From positions 1 through 64,000 of the forward strand of contig NZ_FUID01000058.1 in the NCBI RefSeq assembly GCF_900163635.1: 64,000 nucleotides of DNA, in the 5' to 3' direction. Positions 8,361-17,775 of this stretch are shown here, piece by piece. The position numbers and the translations under genes were made by a program. A model generated the notes under the pieces. That model saw only the letters and a program-made list of their open reading frames with translations. It was not told the origin of the DNA and ran no database searches. The first letter of the stretch is position 1; every line of letters starts with the position of its first letter. This stretch comes from Leucobacter sp. 7(1). GTDB lineage: Bacteria > Actinomycetota > Actinomycetes > Actinomycetales > Microbacteriaceae.

Positions 8361-10055
8361 GTGGGAACAGATCAGAGCACGGACCAGACCCGGACAACTA
8401 AGCACATCTTCGTGACCGGAGGTGTCGTCTCCTCGCTGGGCAAGGGATTGACCGCCGCGAGTCTCGGAAACCTCCTGACCGCACGTGGCCTCCACGTCGT
8501 GATGCAGAAGTTGGATCCGTACCTCAACGTCGATCCCGGCACAATGAACCCGTTTGAGCACGGCGAAGTTTTCGTGACGGACGACGGCGCGGAGACCGAC
8601 CTCGACATCGGACACTACGAGCGCTTCCTCGGTATCAACCTGTCGCAGGCCGCAAACGTGACGACCGGTCAGATCTACCAGGAAGTGATCGCCAAGGAGC
8701 GCCGCGGCGAGTACCTGGGCCAGACCGTCCAGGTGATCCCGCACATCACCAACGAGATCAAGCGCCGCATGCGCCTCCAGTCGGAGCAGGTGCCGCAGCC
8801 CGACGTGATCATCACGGAGGTAGGTGGCACGGTTGGCGACATCGAGTCGCAGCCGTTCCTGGAAGCCGCACGGCAGGTGCGTCACGAACTCGGCCGCGGC
8901 AACGTGTTCTTCGTGCACGTGTCGCTCGTGCCGTTCATGGGTGCGTCCGGGGAGCAGAAGACCAAGCCCACCCAGCACTCGGTGGCCGCGCTGCGCTCGA
9001 TCGGAATCCAGCCTGACGCCCTCGTCCTGCGCAGTGATCGCCCCGTCACGGACGATAACCTCCGCAAGATCGCGCTCATGTGCGACGTCGAAGAGCGCGC
9101 CGTGGTCAACGCGATCGACGTGCCGAGCATCTACGACCTCCCGACGCTTCTCAACGAGCAGGGACTCGACAGCATCATCACCGAGAACCTGGGCCTCGAC
9201 GACAAGGCGACTGACGTCGACTGGACGGGCTGGCAGCCGGTGCTCGACGCGGTGCACCACCCGAAGGGCGAGATCACGCTCGCACTCGTCGGCAAGTACG
9301 TTGACCTTCCGGACGCCTACCTTTCGGTGACCGAGGCGCTGCGGGCCGGTGGTTTTGCACACTCGACAAAGGTCAACATCCGCTGGGTGCCCTCCGATGA
9401 CTGTGAGACGCCCGAGGGCGCACTCGCTGCACTCGGTGACGTGCACGGCATCTGCGTGCCCGGAGGCTTTGGGATCCGCGGCATCGAGGGCAAGCTGGGC
9501 GCGCTCCGCTTCGCCCGCGAGAACGGGATCCCCACTCTGGGGCTGTGCCTCGGCCTGCAGTGCATGGTCATCGAGTACGCGCGCAACGTCGCCGGACTCG
9601 AGGGTGCCTCGTCGACCGAGTTTGATCCGGAGACCCCGGTCCCCGTCATCGCGACGATGGCCGAGCAGGTCGACATCATCGACGGCGGCGACATGGGCGG
9701 CACCATGCGCCTGGGCCTCTACGAAGCTGCACTCGCTGAGGGATCCCTCGCCGCGCAGCTCTACGGGGCACCGACCGCAACCGAGCGTCACCGCCACCGC
9801 TACGAGGTGAACAACCAGTACCGTGCGCAGATCGCGGATGCCGGGCTGTCGTTCTCGGGCACCAGCCCGGACGGCGAGCTCGTCGAGTACGTGGAACTGC
9901 CCACCGCGCAGCACCCGTTCTACATTGCCACGCAGGCGCACCCTGAGCTGCGTTCGCGTCCCGGCACGCCGCACCCGCTGTTCGCGGGACTCGCGGGGGC
10001 CGCGATCGAGCGCCGCGACGCCGCACGCCTCTTCGAGGTCAACGGCGGTGAGTAA
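8361..10055 (+). CDS. pyrG: CTP synthase
   Basis: This enzyme amidates UTP to CTP with glutamine and ATP. The 564-residue product has the synthase domain with [16 protein letters not shown] near residue 20 and a C-terminal class I glutamine amidotransferase domain. The nucleophile Cys is in [11 protein letters not shown] (about residue 396) and the catalytic His-Glu pair is in [10 protein letters not shown] (about 525). It starts at GTG and overlaps the next gene by 8 bp. Confidence 0.97.
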   Translation: MGTDQSTDQTRTTKHIFVTGGVVSSLGKGLTAASLGNLLTARGLHVVMQKLDPYLNVDPGTMNPFEHGEVFVTDDGAETDLDIGHYERFLGINLSQAANVTTGQIYQEVIAKERRGEYLGQTVQVIPHITNEIKRRMRLQSEQVPQPDVIITEVGGTVGDIESQPFLEAARQVRHELGRGNVFFVHVSLVPFMGASGEQKTKPTQHSVAALRSIGIQPDALVLRSDRPVTDDNLRKIALMCDVEERAVVNAIDVPSIYDLPTLLNEQGLDSIITENLGLDDKATDVDWTGWQPVLDAVHHPKGEITLALVGKYVDLPDAYLSVTEALRAGGFAHSTKVNIRWVPSDDCETPEGALAALGDVHGICVPGGFGIRGIEGKLGALRFARENGIPTLGLCLGLQCMVIEYARNVAGLEGASSTEFDPETPVPVIATMAEQVDIIDGGDMGGTMRLGLYEAALAEGSLAAQLYGAPTATERHRHRYEVNNQYRAQIADAGLSFSGTSPDGELVEYVELPTAQHPFYIATQAHPELRSRPGTPHPLFAGLAGAAIERRDAARLFEVNGGE

Positions 10056-10716
10056 CGATCCCGGTTCGGCTGGTGCGCCCCTCGCGGACGCGCCAGCCGA
10101 GGTTGAGGTGCTCGACACTGAGCTGCTCGTGCGCGGACATGTCTGGGACGTGCGCCGCGACAGGTTCCGCTTCGGCGATACCGAGCTCGTGCGTGACTAC
10201 CTCGACCATCCCGGGGCGGTTGCGGTGCTCGCGATCGACGCGCAGGATCGCGTCCTGCTGATCCAGCAGTACCGCCACGCGATCGGGCACCGTGACTGGG
10301 AAATCCCGGCGGGACTGATGGACATGCCCGGTGAGTCGGGCCTCGCCGGTGCGCAGCGCGAACTGGCCGAGGAAGCAGATTTGCGGGCCGATTCCTGGGG
10401 CTTGTTGCTTGACCTGTACCTCTCGCCAGGCGGCACGAGCGAGGCGATGCGCATTTTCCTCGCGCGGGACGTGCACGCGATCCAACACGACTACGTGCGC
10501 TCGGAAGAGGAAGCCGAACTGGTTCCGCACTGGGTCCCGCTTGATGATGCGGTTGCCGCGGCTCTCGACGGCCGGATCCAGAACGCGGTCACGGTGAGCG
10601 CAGTGTTGGCTGCGGCCGTTGCCCGGGGTCAGAACTGGGACTCGTTGCGGGATCCTGAACTGCCGTGGACGGCGCGCGCCGCCGCCCGGGGGGAGCGCTC
10701 GGCCGGATGGCGGTGA
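10048..10716 (+). CDS. Nudix hydrolase, ADP-ribose pyrophosphatase-like
   Basis: The 222-residue protein has the ADPRase-type core: [18 protein letters not shown] followed by a Nudix box (GLMDMPGE, then REL and EE). The glycine that normally ends the box is Asp (EEADL), a variant I recall in actinobacterial members. It follows pyrG with an 8-bp overlap and overlaps xerD, so it belongs to a pyrG-nudix-xerD unit. Hydrolysis of ADP-ribose is the likely role by family. Confidence 0.88.
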   Translation: MSNDPGSAGAPLADAPAEVEVLDTELLVRGHVWDVRRDRFRFGDTELVRDYLDHPGAVAVLAIDAQDRVLLIQQYRHAIGHRDWEIPAGLMDMPGESGLAGAQRELAEEADLRADSWGLLLDLYLSPGGTSEAMRIFLARDVHAIQHDYVRSEEEAELVPHWVPLDDAVAAALDGRIQNAVTVSAVLAAAVARGQNWDSLRDPELPWTARAAARGERSAGWR

Positions 10717-11741
10717 GCGCGGCCCAGGGCGCGCAGCGCTTCTTGCGCCACGTCGCACTCGAACTCGGTCTGTCCGACAACAGTCAGGCGGCGTACCGAC
10801 GCGATCTGGCAGCCTACTCCGCGTGGCTTGAGTCGCGTGGGATCGAGGATCTTACGGCCGTCACGCCGGACACGCTGTCCGCCTACGTGGCCGAGCTGAG
10901 CGGGGCGGAGCCGTCGCTCGCACCCGCGTCGATCACGCGCCGTCTCTCCACGGTGCGCGGCATGCACCGTTACCTCTTCGAGGAGGGCCTGCTCGACACA
11001 CACGCTGGCAGCGGGGTGCGTACCCCGAAGCGCGCCCAGCGGCTCCCGAAGGCGCTCTCCGTCGAAGACGTGGAAGCGCTCCTCACCGCGGCCGGGGGGC
11101 CCGTCGAGGCTGCTGGATCTGTCGCTGCTGGATCTGCCCTAGGGTCCGCCGCTGGATCCGCCTCTGCTGGGTTAGACGAGCCGGTCGCGCTGCGGGATCG
11201 TGCCCTGCTCGAGCTGCTCTATGCGAGCGGGGCGCGCATCAGCGAAGTGACCGCGCTGGATCTCGACGACCTGCTCGCGGGCACCGGTCACGGCGAGGCC
11301 TGGCGTGCACCCGAGCAGGCGCTTGGCGAGGGCGGATTTCTGCAGGTCACGGGCAAGGGCTCGCGGCAGCGGATCGTGCCCTACGGGAGCTATGCGGGGC
11401 GTGCGCTCGCGGCGTATTTGGTGCGGGCTCGGCCGGTGATGGTTGCGGCTGGGAAGGGTACCCCGGCGCTGTTTGTCGGTCCCCGTGGTGCGCGGCTCTC
11501 TCGCCAGAGTGCGTGGCTCGTGATCCGCTCCGCCGCTGAGCGTGCCGGGATCACGGCGGAGGTCTCGCCGCACACGCTGCGGCACTCGTTCGCCACGCAT
11601 CTGCTCTCCGGGGGTGCGGACGTGCGCACGGTGCAGGAACTGCTGGGACATGCCTCGGTCACAACGACCCAGATCTACACGCAGGTCACCGCGGACACGC
11701 TGCGCGAGCACTACCTGCTCGCCCACCCGCGCGCCCGGTAG
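10707..11741 (+). CDS. xerD: Tyrosine recombinase XerD
   Basis: XerD with XerC resolves chromosome dimers at dif. All catalytic residues are visible: Arg in SGARISE (about 176), Lys in GKGSRQR, HTLRHS (about 289), [11 protein letters not shown] with the nucleophilic Tyr near 324. At 344 residues it is longer than usual (about 300). The excess is an Ala/Gly/Ser insert between the N-terminal SAM-like and catalytic domains, and a second stretch before the Lys motif. The ATG with GGGGGAG upstream is chosen; a GTG 6 nt later gives a GTGA overlap and is possible. Confidence 0.93.
   Translation: MAVSAAQGAQRFLRHVALELGLSDNSQAAYRRDLAAYSAWLESRGIEDLTAVTPDTLSAYVAELSGAEPSLAPASITRRLSTVRGMHRYLFEEGLLDTHAGSGVRTPKRAQRLPKALSVEDVEALLTAAGGPVEAAGSVAAGSALGSAAGSASAGLDEPVALRDRALLELLYASGARISEVTALDLDDLLAGTGHGEAWRAPEQALGEGGFLQVTGKGSRQRIVPYGSYAGRALAAYLVRARPVMVAAGKGTPALFVGPRGARLSRQSAWLVIRSAAERAGITAEVSPHTLRHSFATHLLSGGADVRTVQELLGHASVTTTQIYTQVTADTLREHYLLAHPRAR
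11098..11167 (+). repeat. in-frame repeat inside xerD linker
   Basis: Iterated GCTGCTGGATCTG-like units encode an Ala-Gly-Ser linker between the DNA-binding and catalytic domains. The copies are imperfect (GGATCT, GGATCC, GGGTCC), so this is an expanded linker and not a foreign insertion. Confidence 0.7.
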
Positions 11742-11790
11742 CGCCCGCGCCCTGACCAGTCCGCACCCGCGCCCGCGACCGGTCGTGCCC

Positions 11791-11874
11791 GCGCCCAAAC
11801 CGAGGCAAATTATCCTGTCTGAGCCGTTTATTGCAGAAAATCGCTCAGGTGCGATAACTTCCCTCGGTTTGGGC
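11791..11874. repeat. dispersed palindromic element, copy A
   Basis: The element is flanked by a perfect 13-bp inverted repeat, GCCCAAACCGAGG (11793-11805) against CCTCGGTTTGGGC. Pairing extends inward through TTATC/GATAA, with an inner CTGAGC/GCTCAG pair. The outer ends match copies B and C but the middle does not. It lies just after xerD and could fold as a transcript terminator; the conserved ends suggest a mobile or REP-like family. Confidence 0.8.
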
Positions 11875-11978
11875 GATTGCTCGCCGGCTACGACGTCGGC
11901 AGCGTCGGTCGGGCGTCCGGGGCGTCGGGATGCCGGGCTGCCACGCTCCCGCCCGCCCCGGGCACGCTCCCGCCCGAC

Positions 11979-12057
11979 CGAACCGAGGCAAATTATCCTG
12001 CCCGAGCGATTCTCCACGGTAAACGCCTACCGGCAGATAATACGACTCGGGTTGGGC
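11979..12057. repeat. dispersed palindromic element, copy B
   Basis: It begins CGAACCGAGGCAAATTATC, identical to copy A over CCGAGGCAAATTATCCTG, and ends with GATAAT...CTCGGGTTGGGC, the matching inverted end. The interior differs from copy A. Copies A and B are in the same orientation about 185 bp apart in the 369-bp gap between xerD and the convergent PEBP gene; I see no gene in the rest of that gap. Confidence 0.75.
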
Positions 12058-12110
12058 GGGCGGCGTCAGGCGGGCGGCGGGCGGGCAGGGGCCGAGCAGC
12101 CGGGCCCGGG

Positions 12111-12644
12111 CTAGCGCCCGAAGACGCCGGTGAGGCGGGCGCGGCCGAGCGTGTGGCCGAACATGTTGAAGCCGAGGTACGCGGGCGACGCGAGTTCGTC
12201 GAGTTCCAGCGCGTCCACGTCGAGGGCGTGCACCACGAACATGTAGCGGTGATCGCCGTGGCCCTCCGGCGGCGCGGAACCCAGGTACCCGCGCACCCCG
12301 CCGTCGTTGCGGAGCAGCGAGAACGCGGACGCGTACTCGGGGGCGACCGCGTCGAGCGTGATGGCACCCTCGGGCAGCGAGGTGAGTTCGGGGGACAAGT
12401 TGAATGCTGCGAGGTGCCAGAAGCCGCTCGCGGTGGGGGCATCGGGGTCAAAGCAGGTCAGAGCGAAGCTGCGTGTGCCCTCGGGGGCGCCGCTCCAGCT
12501 GAGCTGCGGGGTGCGGTCGCCGCCGCCGGTTCCGAGCGTGGCGGAGATCTGGGGAAGCGGCATTCGCCCACCGTCGGCGAGGGTGGCTGACGTCAGCGTG
12601 AACTCGGGAACCACGGGCAGGGCCGCGTAGGGGTCGGTGCTCAA
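12111..12644 (-). CDS. YbhB/YbcL (PEBP) family protein
   Basis: This is a 177-residue phosphatidylethanolamine-binding-protein-like fold. Family features visible are PQLSWSGAPEGTRSFALTCF, DPDAPTASGFWHLAAFNL (the DPDxP...HW-type ligand site) and the C-terminal GHGDHRYMFVVHALD. The start is TTG, chosen because GAAAGGAC lies 6 nt upstream on this strand and because the domain begins there; the longer open frame upstream is non-coding. Members bind small ligands or inhibit kinases/proteases; the specific role is unknown. Confidence 0.88.
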   Translation of the reverse strand: MSTDPYAALPVVPEFTLTSATLADGGRMPLPQISATLGTGGGDRTPQLSWSGAPEGTRSFALTCFDPDAPTASGFWHLAAFNLSPELTSLPEGAITLDAVAPEYASAFSLLRNDGGVRGYLGSAPPEGHGDHRYMFVVHALDVDALELDELASPAYLGFNMFGHTLGRARLTGVFGR

Positions 12645-12859
12645 GATCGTCCTTTCATTGCTGCGAAGCACGGGATCGGGCGTGTGAACGTGCGCGGCAA
12701 ACCGTGCTGGGTGCCGGATCTGACCGGCACCGCACTTTGGATGATACCGGCGTGGGGTGGGCGATTCGGGAGACCCGCGCGGGCCTATCCAGGGGGTCGC
12801 GAGGCCCCGCTCATCGTCCCGTGGGCGGCGAGAGTTTCCGATCTCGGTCCGCGGCATGC

Positions 12860-12893
12860 TACATTCTTCACATTCGATCGATCGATCGATCGA
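12860..12893 (+). promoter_or_regulatory. promoter and (CGAT)n element of the ABC importer
   Basis: A TACATT -10-like box (12860-12865) is followed by TTCA and a perfect CGAT tandem (12875-12893), which is self-complementary throughout. The expected transcription start falls at the beginning of this tract, so it is either an operator at +1 or a hairpin at the extreme 5' end of the mRNA. Downstream in the leader are GTGCCG/CGGCAC (12937-12952) and GGGGG/CCCCC (12958-12971) hairpins. The rest of the 348-bp gap upstream holds nothing I recognise. Confidence 0.4.
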
Positions 12894-12992
12894 GAAGCCG
12901 GCGGGAGAACGCAGCCACCGGAGCAACACACGCGCGGTGCCGAGAGCGGCACTGCGCGGGGGAGCACCCCCACTGACAAAGGAGTGAGTGAG

Positions 12993-13820
12993 ATGACCAA
13001 GCACGTACGCACGCGAATCGGGGCGATTGCCCTCGTCCTCGGTGCCGGAGTCCTCGGCCTGACGGGCTGCAGCGCCCCCGCAGATGCCGAGACAGGCTCA
13101 AGACCCGCGGCCGAAGGATCCGGCAGCACGCTTCCCACGATCGAGGCGGGAGCCTTTACCTGCTCCATGAGTGGCGAGTACCGGCCGTTCAACTACTTCG
13201 ATGAGGCGGGTGAGCTTGTCGGCTTTGACGTCGATATCTGCACCGCGATCGCGGAGGAGATCGGACTCGAGGCGAAGCCGGTCACCGCCCCGTTCAACTC
13301 CCTGATCGGCGGCCTGCAGGCGAACCGCGCGGACGCGATCATTGGCTCCCTCGCGGCGACGGAGGAGCGCAAGCAGCAGGTGCTCTTCACAGAGCCGTAC
13401 TACGAGACCGGGGCCTCGCTGTTCGTGCCCGCCGGATCGAAGATCACCTCGATCGACGAGCTCGACGGCGCGAAGGTGGGCGTCACCCTCGGCACCACCT
13501 TCGAGGAATACGCGCAGGGCCGCGACAACATCTCCGAGGTCCGCACGTACCAGGCCGACCCCGATGCGCTGAAGGATCTTGAGTCGGGCCGCATCGACGG
13601 CGTGATCACGCAGGGCTTCATCGGCAACTACCTCGCGAAGAACGCCGGCTTCAAGGTGCAGGAGGTCGGCGACGTGCTCATTCCCGATGTCGCGGCGATC
13701 GCGGTCGGCAAGGACAACACGAAGCTGCGCGACGCGATCGATGCGGCCCTCGTGACGCTCCATGAGGACGGCACCTACGACGCCCTGAGCCAGGAATGGT
13801 TCGGGGAGAGCCTGGGCTAA
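12993..13820 (+). CDS. ABC transporter substrate-binding lipoprotein, family 3
   Basis: The product is a 275-residue lipoprotein. A signal peptide with lipobox LTGC puts the lipidated Cys at residue 26, followed by a Ser/Thr-rich linker and a bacterial extracellular solute-binding domain of family 3 (SGEYRPFNYFDEAGELVGFD, then DAIIGSLAATEERK and the YYETGASLFV segment). These proteins bind polar amino acids or related small polar compounds. The ATG has AAAGGAG upstream. The next two genes supply the permease and ATPase. Confidence 0.92.
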   Translation: MTKHVRTRIGAIALVLGAGVLGLTGCSAPADAETGSRPAAEGSGSTLPTIEAGAFTCSMSGEYRPFNYFDEAGELVGFDVDICTAIAEEIGLEAKPVTAPFNSLIGGLQANRADAIIGSLAATEERKQQVLFTEPYYETGASLFVPAGSKITSIDELDGAKVGVTLGTTFEEYAQGRDNISEVRTYQADPDALKDLESGRIDGVITQGFIGNYLAKNAGFKVQEVGDVLIPDVAAIAVGKDNTKLRDAIDAALVTLHEDGTYDALSQEWFGESLG

Positions 13821-13877
13821 GTCGGAACGCGCCGGAGCGTCCGCCCCACCCACCACACGAAAGAACGAGAACACACG

Positions 13878-14528
13878 ATGGAATTTCTCCAGTCGCTCCT
13901 GTCGAGCTGGCCGGTGTTTGTGCAGGGCCTTGGGGTCACGCTCGCACTGACCGTGCTGACCCTGATCTTCTCCCTGCTCCTCGCGGTGCTCATTACCGCG
14001 ATGCGGCTCAGCGGGAAGAAGCCGCTCGTTTGGTTCGCGACCGCGTACCTGGCCATCATCCGCGGGGTGCCGCTCATTGCGCTCCTATTTGTCATCTACT
14101 TCGGGATCGTCGCGGTCGTGAAGGTAGAGGCGTTCACCGCGGCGGTGGTTGGCCTGAGTATTCACACATCGGCATATGTCTCGGAGATCCTGCGCTCGGG
14201 CCTTGCCTCGGTGCCGAAGGGGCAGGTGGAGGCGGCGCGTTCGCTCGGCATGAGCCGGATCCGCACGCTGCAGAAAGTCGTCGGTCCGCAGGCGATCCGC
14301 GTGGTTGTCCCGGCCCTCGCGAATCAGGCGATCATCTCGTTGAAGGACAGTTCGGTGGCTGCATTTATCACCGTCGGCGAACTGTTCATGACCGCGCAGC
14401 GGCTCTCTGCCGCGTCGTTTGAACCGCTGACGTATTACAGCATTGTCAGCCTGTACTATCTCGCGATCGTGGGCCTCATGACCCTCGGTGTGAACCGCGT
14501 CGAAGCCTACTTCAGGAAGCGAGGATAA
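13878..14528 (+). CDS. ABC amino-acid-type permease
   Basis: The product is a 216-residue HisM/GlnP-type permease with about five membrane helices. It has the conserved cytoplasmic EAA loop, EAARSLGMSRIRTLQKVVGP, where the ATPase docks, and the family start pattern FVQGLGVTLALTVLTL. It lies between the lipoprotein and ATPase genes and completes a three-component importer, probably working as a homodimer. Confidence 0.92.
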   Translation: MEFLQSLLSSWPVFVQGLGVTLALTVLTLIFSLLLAVLITAMRLSGKKPLVWFATAYLAIIRGVPLIALLFVIYFGIVAVVKVEAFTAAVVGLSIHTSAYVSEILRSGLASVPKGQVEAARSLGMSRIRTLQKVVGPQAIRVVVPALANQAIISLKDSSVAAFITVGELFMTAQRLSAASFEPLTYYSIVSLYYLAIVGLMTLGVNRVEAYFRKRG

Positions 14529-14534
14529 CCCCGC

Positions 14535-15311
14535 ATGAGCACCACACTCTCGGCCCCCACCCCGACCGACACCACCCCGCGTGTACGCATCCGCGACGCG
14601 GTGAAGCGCTATGGCAGTCACACCGTGCTCGAGGGTGTCAACCTCGATGTCGCCTGCGGTGAGGTCACCGTGCTGATCGGGCCCTCCGGCGCGGGCAAGA
14701 GCACGCTGCTGCGCTGCATCAACGGCCTCGAACGCCTGAGCGATGGCTCGGTGGAGATCGACGGCGAACATCTGGACTACCGCGAGCGCACGCTCAACAC
14801 GATGCGGCAGCGCGTGGGCATGGTGTTCCAGTCCTTCAACCTGTTCCCGCATCTCACCGTGTTGCAGAACGTGACCCTCGCCCAGCAGTGCGTCGCACAG
14901 CACCCGCGTGATGCCGCCGAAGCCACCGCGGAGCGGCTGCTGGACCGCGTGGGCCTGGCCGCCAAGAAGGACGCGTACCCGAGTTCGCTATCGGGCGGGC
15001 AACAGCAGCGGGTGGCGATCGCCCGCGCGCTCGCGATGAGCCCGAAACTCATGCTGTTTGACGAGCCCACCTCCGCGCTCGATCCTGAGCTTGTCGGTGA
15101 GGTGCTCGCGGTGATGCGCGAGCTCGCGCAGGACGGAATGACAATGGTTGCCGTCACCCACGAGATGCGCTTTGCGCGCCAGGTCGCGGACACGATTGCG
15201 CTTGTGGCCGATGGCAAGATCCAGGAGCAGGGCCCGCCGGATCAGGTGCTTGATGACCCGCAGTCCGACCGTGGCCGGGCCTTCCTGCGTCAGATCACGG
15301 AGGAAGATTGA
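14535..15311 (+). CDS. ABC transporter ATPase, polar amino acid type
   Basis: The 258-residue ATPase has Walker A GPSGAGKST (about residue 49), a Q-loop in VFQSFNLFPHLTVL, signature LSGGQQQRVAIARAL, Walker B LMLFDEPTSALDPE and the H-loop in AVTHEMRFARQV. This is the GlnQ/HisP subgroup. Its stop overlaps the TTG start of the crotonase gene, tying the importer to the acyl-CoA genes downstream. Confidence 0.93.
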   Translation: MSTTLSAPTPTDTTPRVRIRDAVKRYGSHTVLEGVNLDVACGEVTVLIGPSGAGKSTLLRCINGLERLSDGSVEIDGEHLDYRERTLNTMRQRVGMVFQSFNLFPHLTVLQNVTLAQQCVAQHPRDAAEATAERLLDRVGLAAKKDAYPSSLSGGQQQRVAIARALAMSPKLMLFDEPTSALDPELVGEVLAVMRELAQDGMTMVAVTHEMRFARQVADTIALVADGKIQEQGPPDQVLDDPQSDRGRAFLRQITEED

Positions 15312-16138
15312 CCCGCGCGGCGGCGGATCAGCGCGGCTTCGACCCCACGGTGCTGTTTGCGGACGCCGCCGAGTATCCCGAGGCCGGCGACTGCGTGCTC
15401 CTGGACATTACGGGGGAGACCGCCCGGATCGAGCTTCACCGCCCCGAGCGCTTGAACGCCGCATCGGCCGCGCTCATCTGGGGTCTCGCGGAGGCACTGC
15501 ATCGCGTCCGTGCAGCGCACTGCCGGGTTGTTGTCCTTAGCGGCGCGGGGCGAGCGTTCTGCGCCGGGCACGACCTCAAGGCGCCACCCCTGGCGCGCCA
15601 CTCGGCGGCCGCCCGGCGGCACCTCGACCGTTTGCAGTTCGTGAGTCACGCACTGCGCGATCCGGAGCTGATCTCCGTCGCGAACGTGCACGGCTTCGCC
15701 TACGGTGCCGGGATCGAGCTCGCACTGAGTTGCGATTTTGTCGTGGCGGAGCGCGGTACCCTGTTCCGATTCCCCGAGGTGTCGGTGGGGCTGTCGGTGA
15801 CCGGCGGGATATCGTTCTATCTTCCGCAGGCGATCGGGATGCCGCGGGCAAAGGAGCTCATCATGCTGGGAGAACCATTCGACGCGGGGACCGCACTGGG
15901 GCTTGGCATGATCACGCGGGTCGCGGACGGAGACGAGCGTGCTGTGGTGGCGGATCGGATCGCCGCCCGTGTCCTGGAACTCCCGCACGCCGCGATGGCG
16001 CTGGCAAAGGGCACAATCGAGCGGGTGTTCGCCGAGGACGCAGCCCGCGCGATGGCGCTCGAGATCGAGAACGGCCTCGACACCGGGGGTGCCGCGGACG
16101 CCGAGCGCGCCCGGGCCCGGTTCAGCGAGCGGCCGTGA
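15308..16138 (+). CDS. Enoyl-CoA hydratase/isomerase (crotonase) family protein
   Basis: The 276-residue crotonase-fold protein has oxyanion-hole segments CAGHDLKAPP (about residue 86) and GFAYGAGIELALSCD (about 130). Both acidic residues expected for hydratases are present: Glu in GAGIE and Glu in FRFPEVSVGL. It starts at TTG overlapping the ATPase stop (TTGA) and ends overlapping the ligase start (GTGA). It probably hydrates a 2-enoyl-CoA made by the ligase in the same operon. Confidence 0.88.
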   Translation: MTRAAADQRGFDPTVLFADAAEYPEAGDCVLLDITGETARIELHRPERLNAASAALIWGLAEALHRVRAAHCRVVVLSGAGRAFCAGHDLKAPPLARHSAAARRHLDRLQFVSHALRDPELISVANVHGFAYGAGIELALSCDFVVAERGTLFRFPEVSVGLSVTGGISFYLPQAIGMPRAKELIMLGEPFDAGTALGLGMITRVADGDERAVVADRIAARVLELPHAAMALAKGTIERVFAEDAARAMALEIENGLDTGGAADAERARARFSERP

Positions 16139-17769
16139 CGGGGCTCCCCGCGCCGGGGGTGCGCGTGGTCACCGACCTCGCGCAACCGCCCCGCTTCGCT
16201 CGGGTACCCCTTGAAGGGGTCGACAGCATCGCCGCCCTCATTGAACGTGCGGCAGAGCGGTGGCCCGATCGAGTCGCTTGGCGGTTCGATCCCTGCGGTC
16301 AGGCGCTGACCTTCGCCGAAATTGAGCGTCGCACCGCTCGGATCGCGGCGGCGCTTGGCGCGGACGGCGTGGCTGCGGGGGACCGGGTCGCCCTGATGGC
16401 CCCGAATTCCCCGGCGTTCCCGCTGAGCTGGCTGGCGCTCTCGCGCCTGGGGGCCGCCACGGTGCCCGTGAACGTGCGCTATCGCCGCCGCGATCTCGCG
16501 CATGTGCTGCGGGAGGCCGATCCGGCCCTGCTCCTCGCCGCCCCGGAGGCGCTCGAGACGGCGCGGGCTGCGGCCAAGCTCGCGGGGAGCGCGGTCCGGA
16601 TCGTCGACGTCGATACCTATCTCGCGGCGGCCGAGTCCCGCGCAGGGTCCCGCGCCGCAGCTCGCGACACCGCGCCGCGCCCCGGACCCGACACGATCGC
16701 GAACATCCAATTCACCTCGGGGACGACCGGTGCCCCGAAAGGCTGTGTGCTGAGCCACCGGTATTGGCTCGCGTTCGCGTGGACCCTGACCCAGGAGGCC
16801 CCGCAGATTGCCGCCGACGACGTGCTGTTTACTGCCCAGCCCATGTCATACATTGACCCACAGTGGAACGTGATTGTTGCGCTCGCCGCCGGGGCGGAAC
16901 TTGTCGTGGCGGACGGCTTTCACCCCAGCACGTTCTGGGACCGGGTACGTCGCTACGGTGTGACCTACTTCTACTGCTTGGGGCTCATGCCCGCGCTGCT
17001 CCATCGGATGCCGCCGAGCCCGCGCGATCGTGAGCATCGGGTGCGTCTGATCCAGGCTTCGGCGATTCCGGCCGCGCTGCACCGCACGCTGGAGGAGCGC
17101 TGGGGCGTGCCGTGGCTTGAGGCATTTGGTATGACGGAGACCGGATCGGACCTGTTCATGCAGGAGACAGAAGCGGCCCGGTTCGTGGGAAGCTCCTGGA
17201 TCGGAGTACCGCGCGCGCATCGCGAGGCCGCGGTCGTGACCCGCACGGGTTCCGTCGCGGCACCCGGGGAACCGGGTGAGTTGTGGATCCGGGGCGACGG
17301 GCTGTTTCTGGGCTACCTCGGGCAGGAGGATCGCGCCGCCGAGCCCGATGCCTGGTTCCGGACGGGAGACATTGTGCAGCACGACGGGGCGGGACGGATC
17401 GCGTACGTGGGCCGCACCAAGGACATGATTCGCCGGGCGGGTGAGAACGTCTCCGCCGCGGAGGTGGAGAGTGTTGTCACCGCGCACCCTGCTGTGCAGG
17501 TGTCGGCAGTGATCGCGGTCCCGGATGAGCTGCGGGGTGAGGAAGTCGCCTGTTTTGTGCTCCGCGAGCCGGGGGACCCGCGCGACGATGCGACTCTGTT
17601 CAGCGATCTCGCCGAGTTCTGCGCTGCGGAGCTCGCAAGCTTCAAGATTCCCCGATACTGGAGGTCGGTAACGAAGTTCCCGCGGACGGTTTCCGAACGC
17701 GTGGCCAAACACCGGCTCCCGGACCCGCTCGATCGATCGAGCTTCTGGGATCTGCGAAGCGAGAGGTGA
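16135..17769 (+). CDS. AMP-forming acyl-CoA ligase
   Basis: The 544-residue ANL-family enzyme activates a carboxylic acid to its CoA thioester. The P-loop FTSGTTGAPKG (about 190), AFGMTETGSD (A5), WFRTGDIVQHDGAGRIAYVGR (A7-A8 hinge) and the KDMIRRAGENVSAAEVE segment are intact. The A10 motif reads PRTVSERVAK where most members have a GK pair, so the usual adenylation Lys is Arg. The layout recalls the CaiC (carnitine/crotonobetaine) branch, but the substrate is not established. A long upstream extension of the frame is the shadow of the crotonase gene. Confidence 0.9.
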   Translation: MTGLPAPGVRVVTDLAQPPRFARVPLEGVDSIAALIERAAERWPDRVAWRFDPCGQALTFAEIERRTARIAAALGADGVAAGDRVALMAPNSPAFPLSWLALSRLGAATVPVNVRYRRRDLAHVLREADPALLLAAPEALETARAAAKLAGSAVRIVDVDTYLAAAESRAGSRAAARDTAPRPGPDTIANIQFTSGTTGAPKGCVLSHRYWLAFAWTLTQEAPQIAADDVLFTAQPMSYIDPQWNVIVALAAGAELVVADGFHPSTFWDRVRRYGVTYFYCLGLMPALLHRMPPSPRDREHRVRLIQASAIPAALHRTLEERWGVPWLEAFGMTETGSDLFMQETEAARFVGSSWIGVPRAHREAAVVTRTGSVAAPGEPGELWIRGDGLFLGYLGQEDRAAEPDAWFRTGDIVQHDGAGRIAYVGRTKDMIRRAGENVSAAEVESVVTAHPAVQVSAVIAVPDELRGEEVACFVLREPGDPRDDATLFSDLAEFCAAELASFKIPRYWRSVTKFPRTVSERVAKHRLPDPLDRSSFWDLRSER

Positions 17770-17775
17770 CCTGAG

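Noticed and set aside
8340-10118. 592-codon open frame opposite pyrG
   Set aside because: It is fully antisense to an unmistakable CTP synthase and has the His/Arg/Asp-rich composition of a shadow frame in GC-rich DNA.
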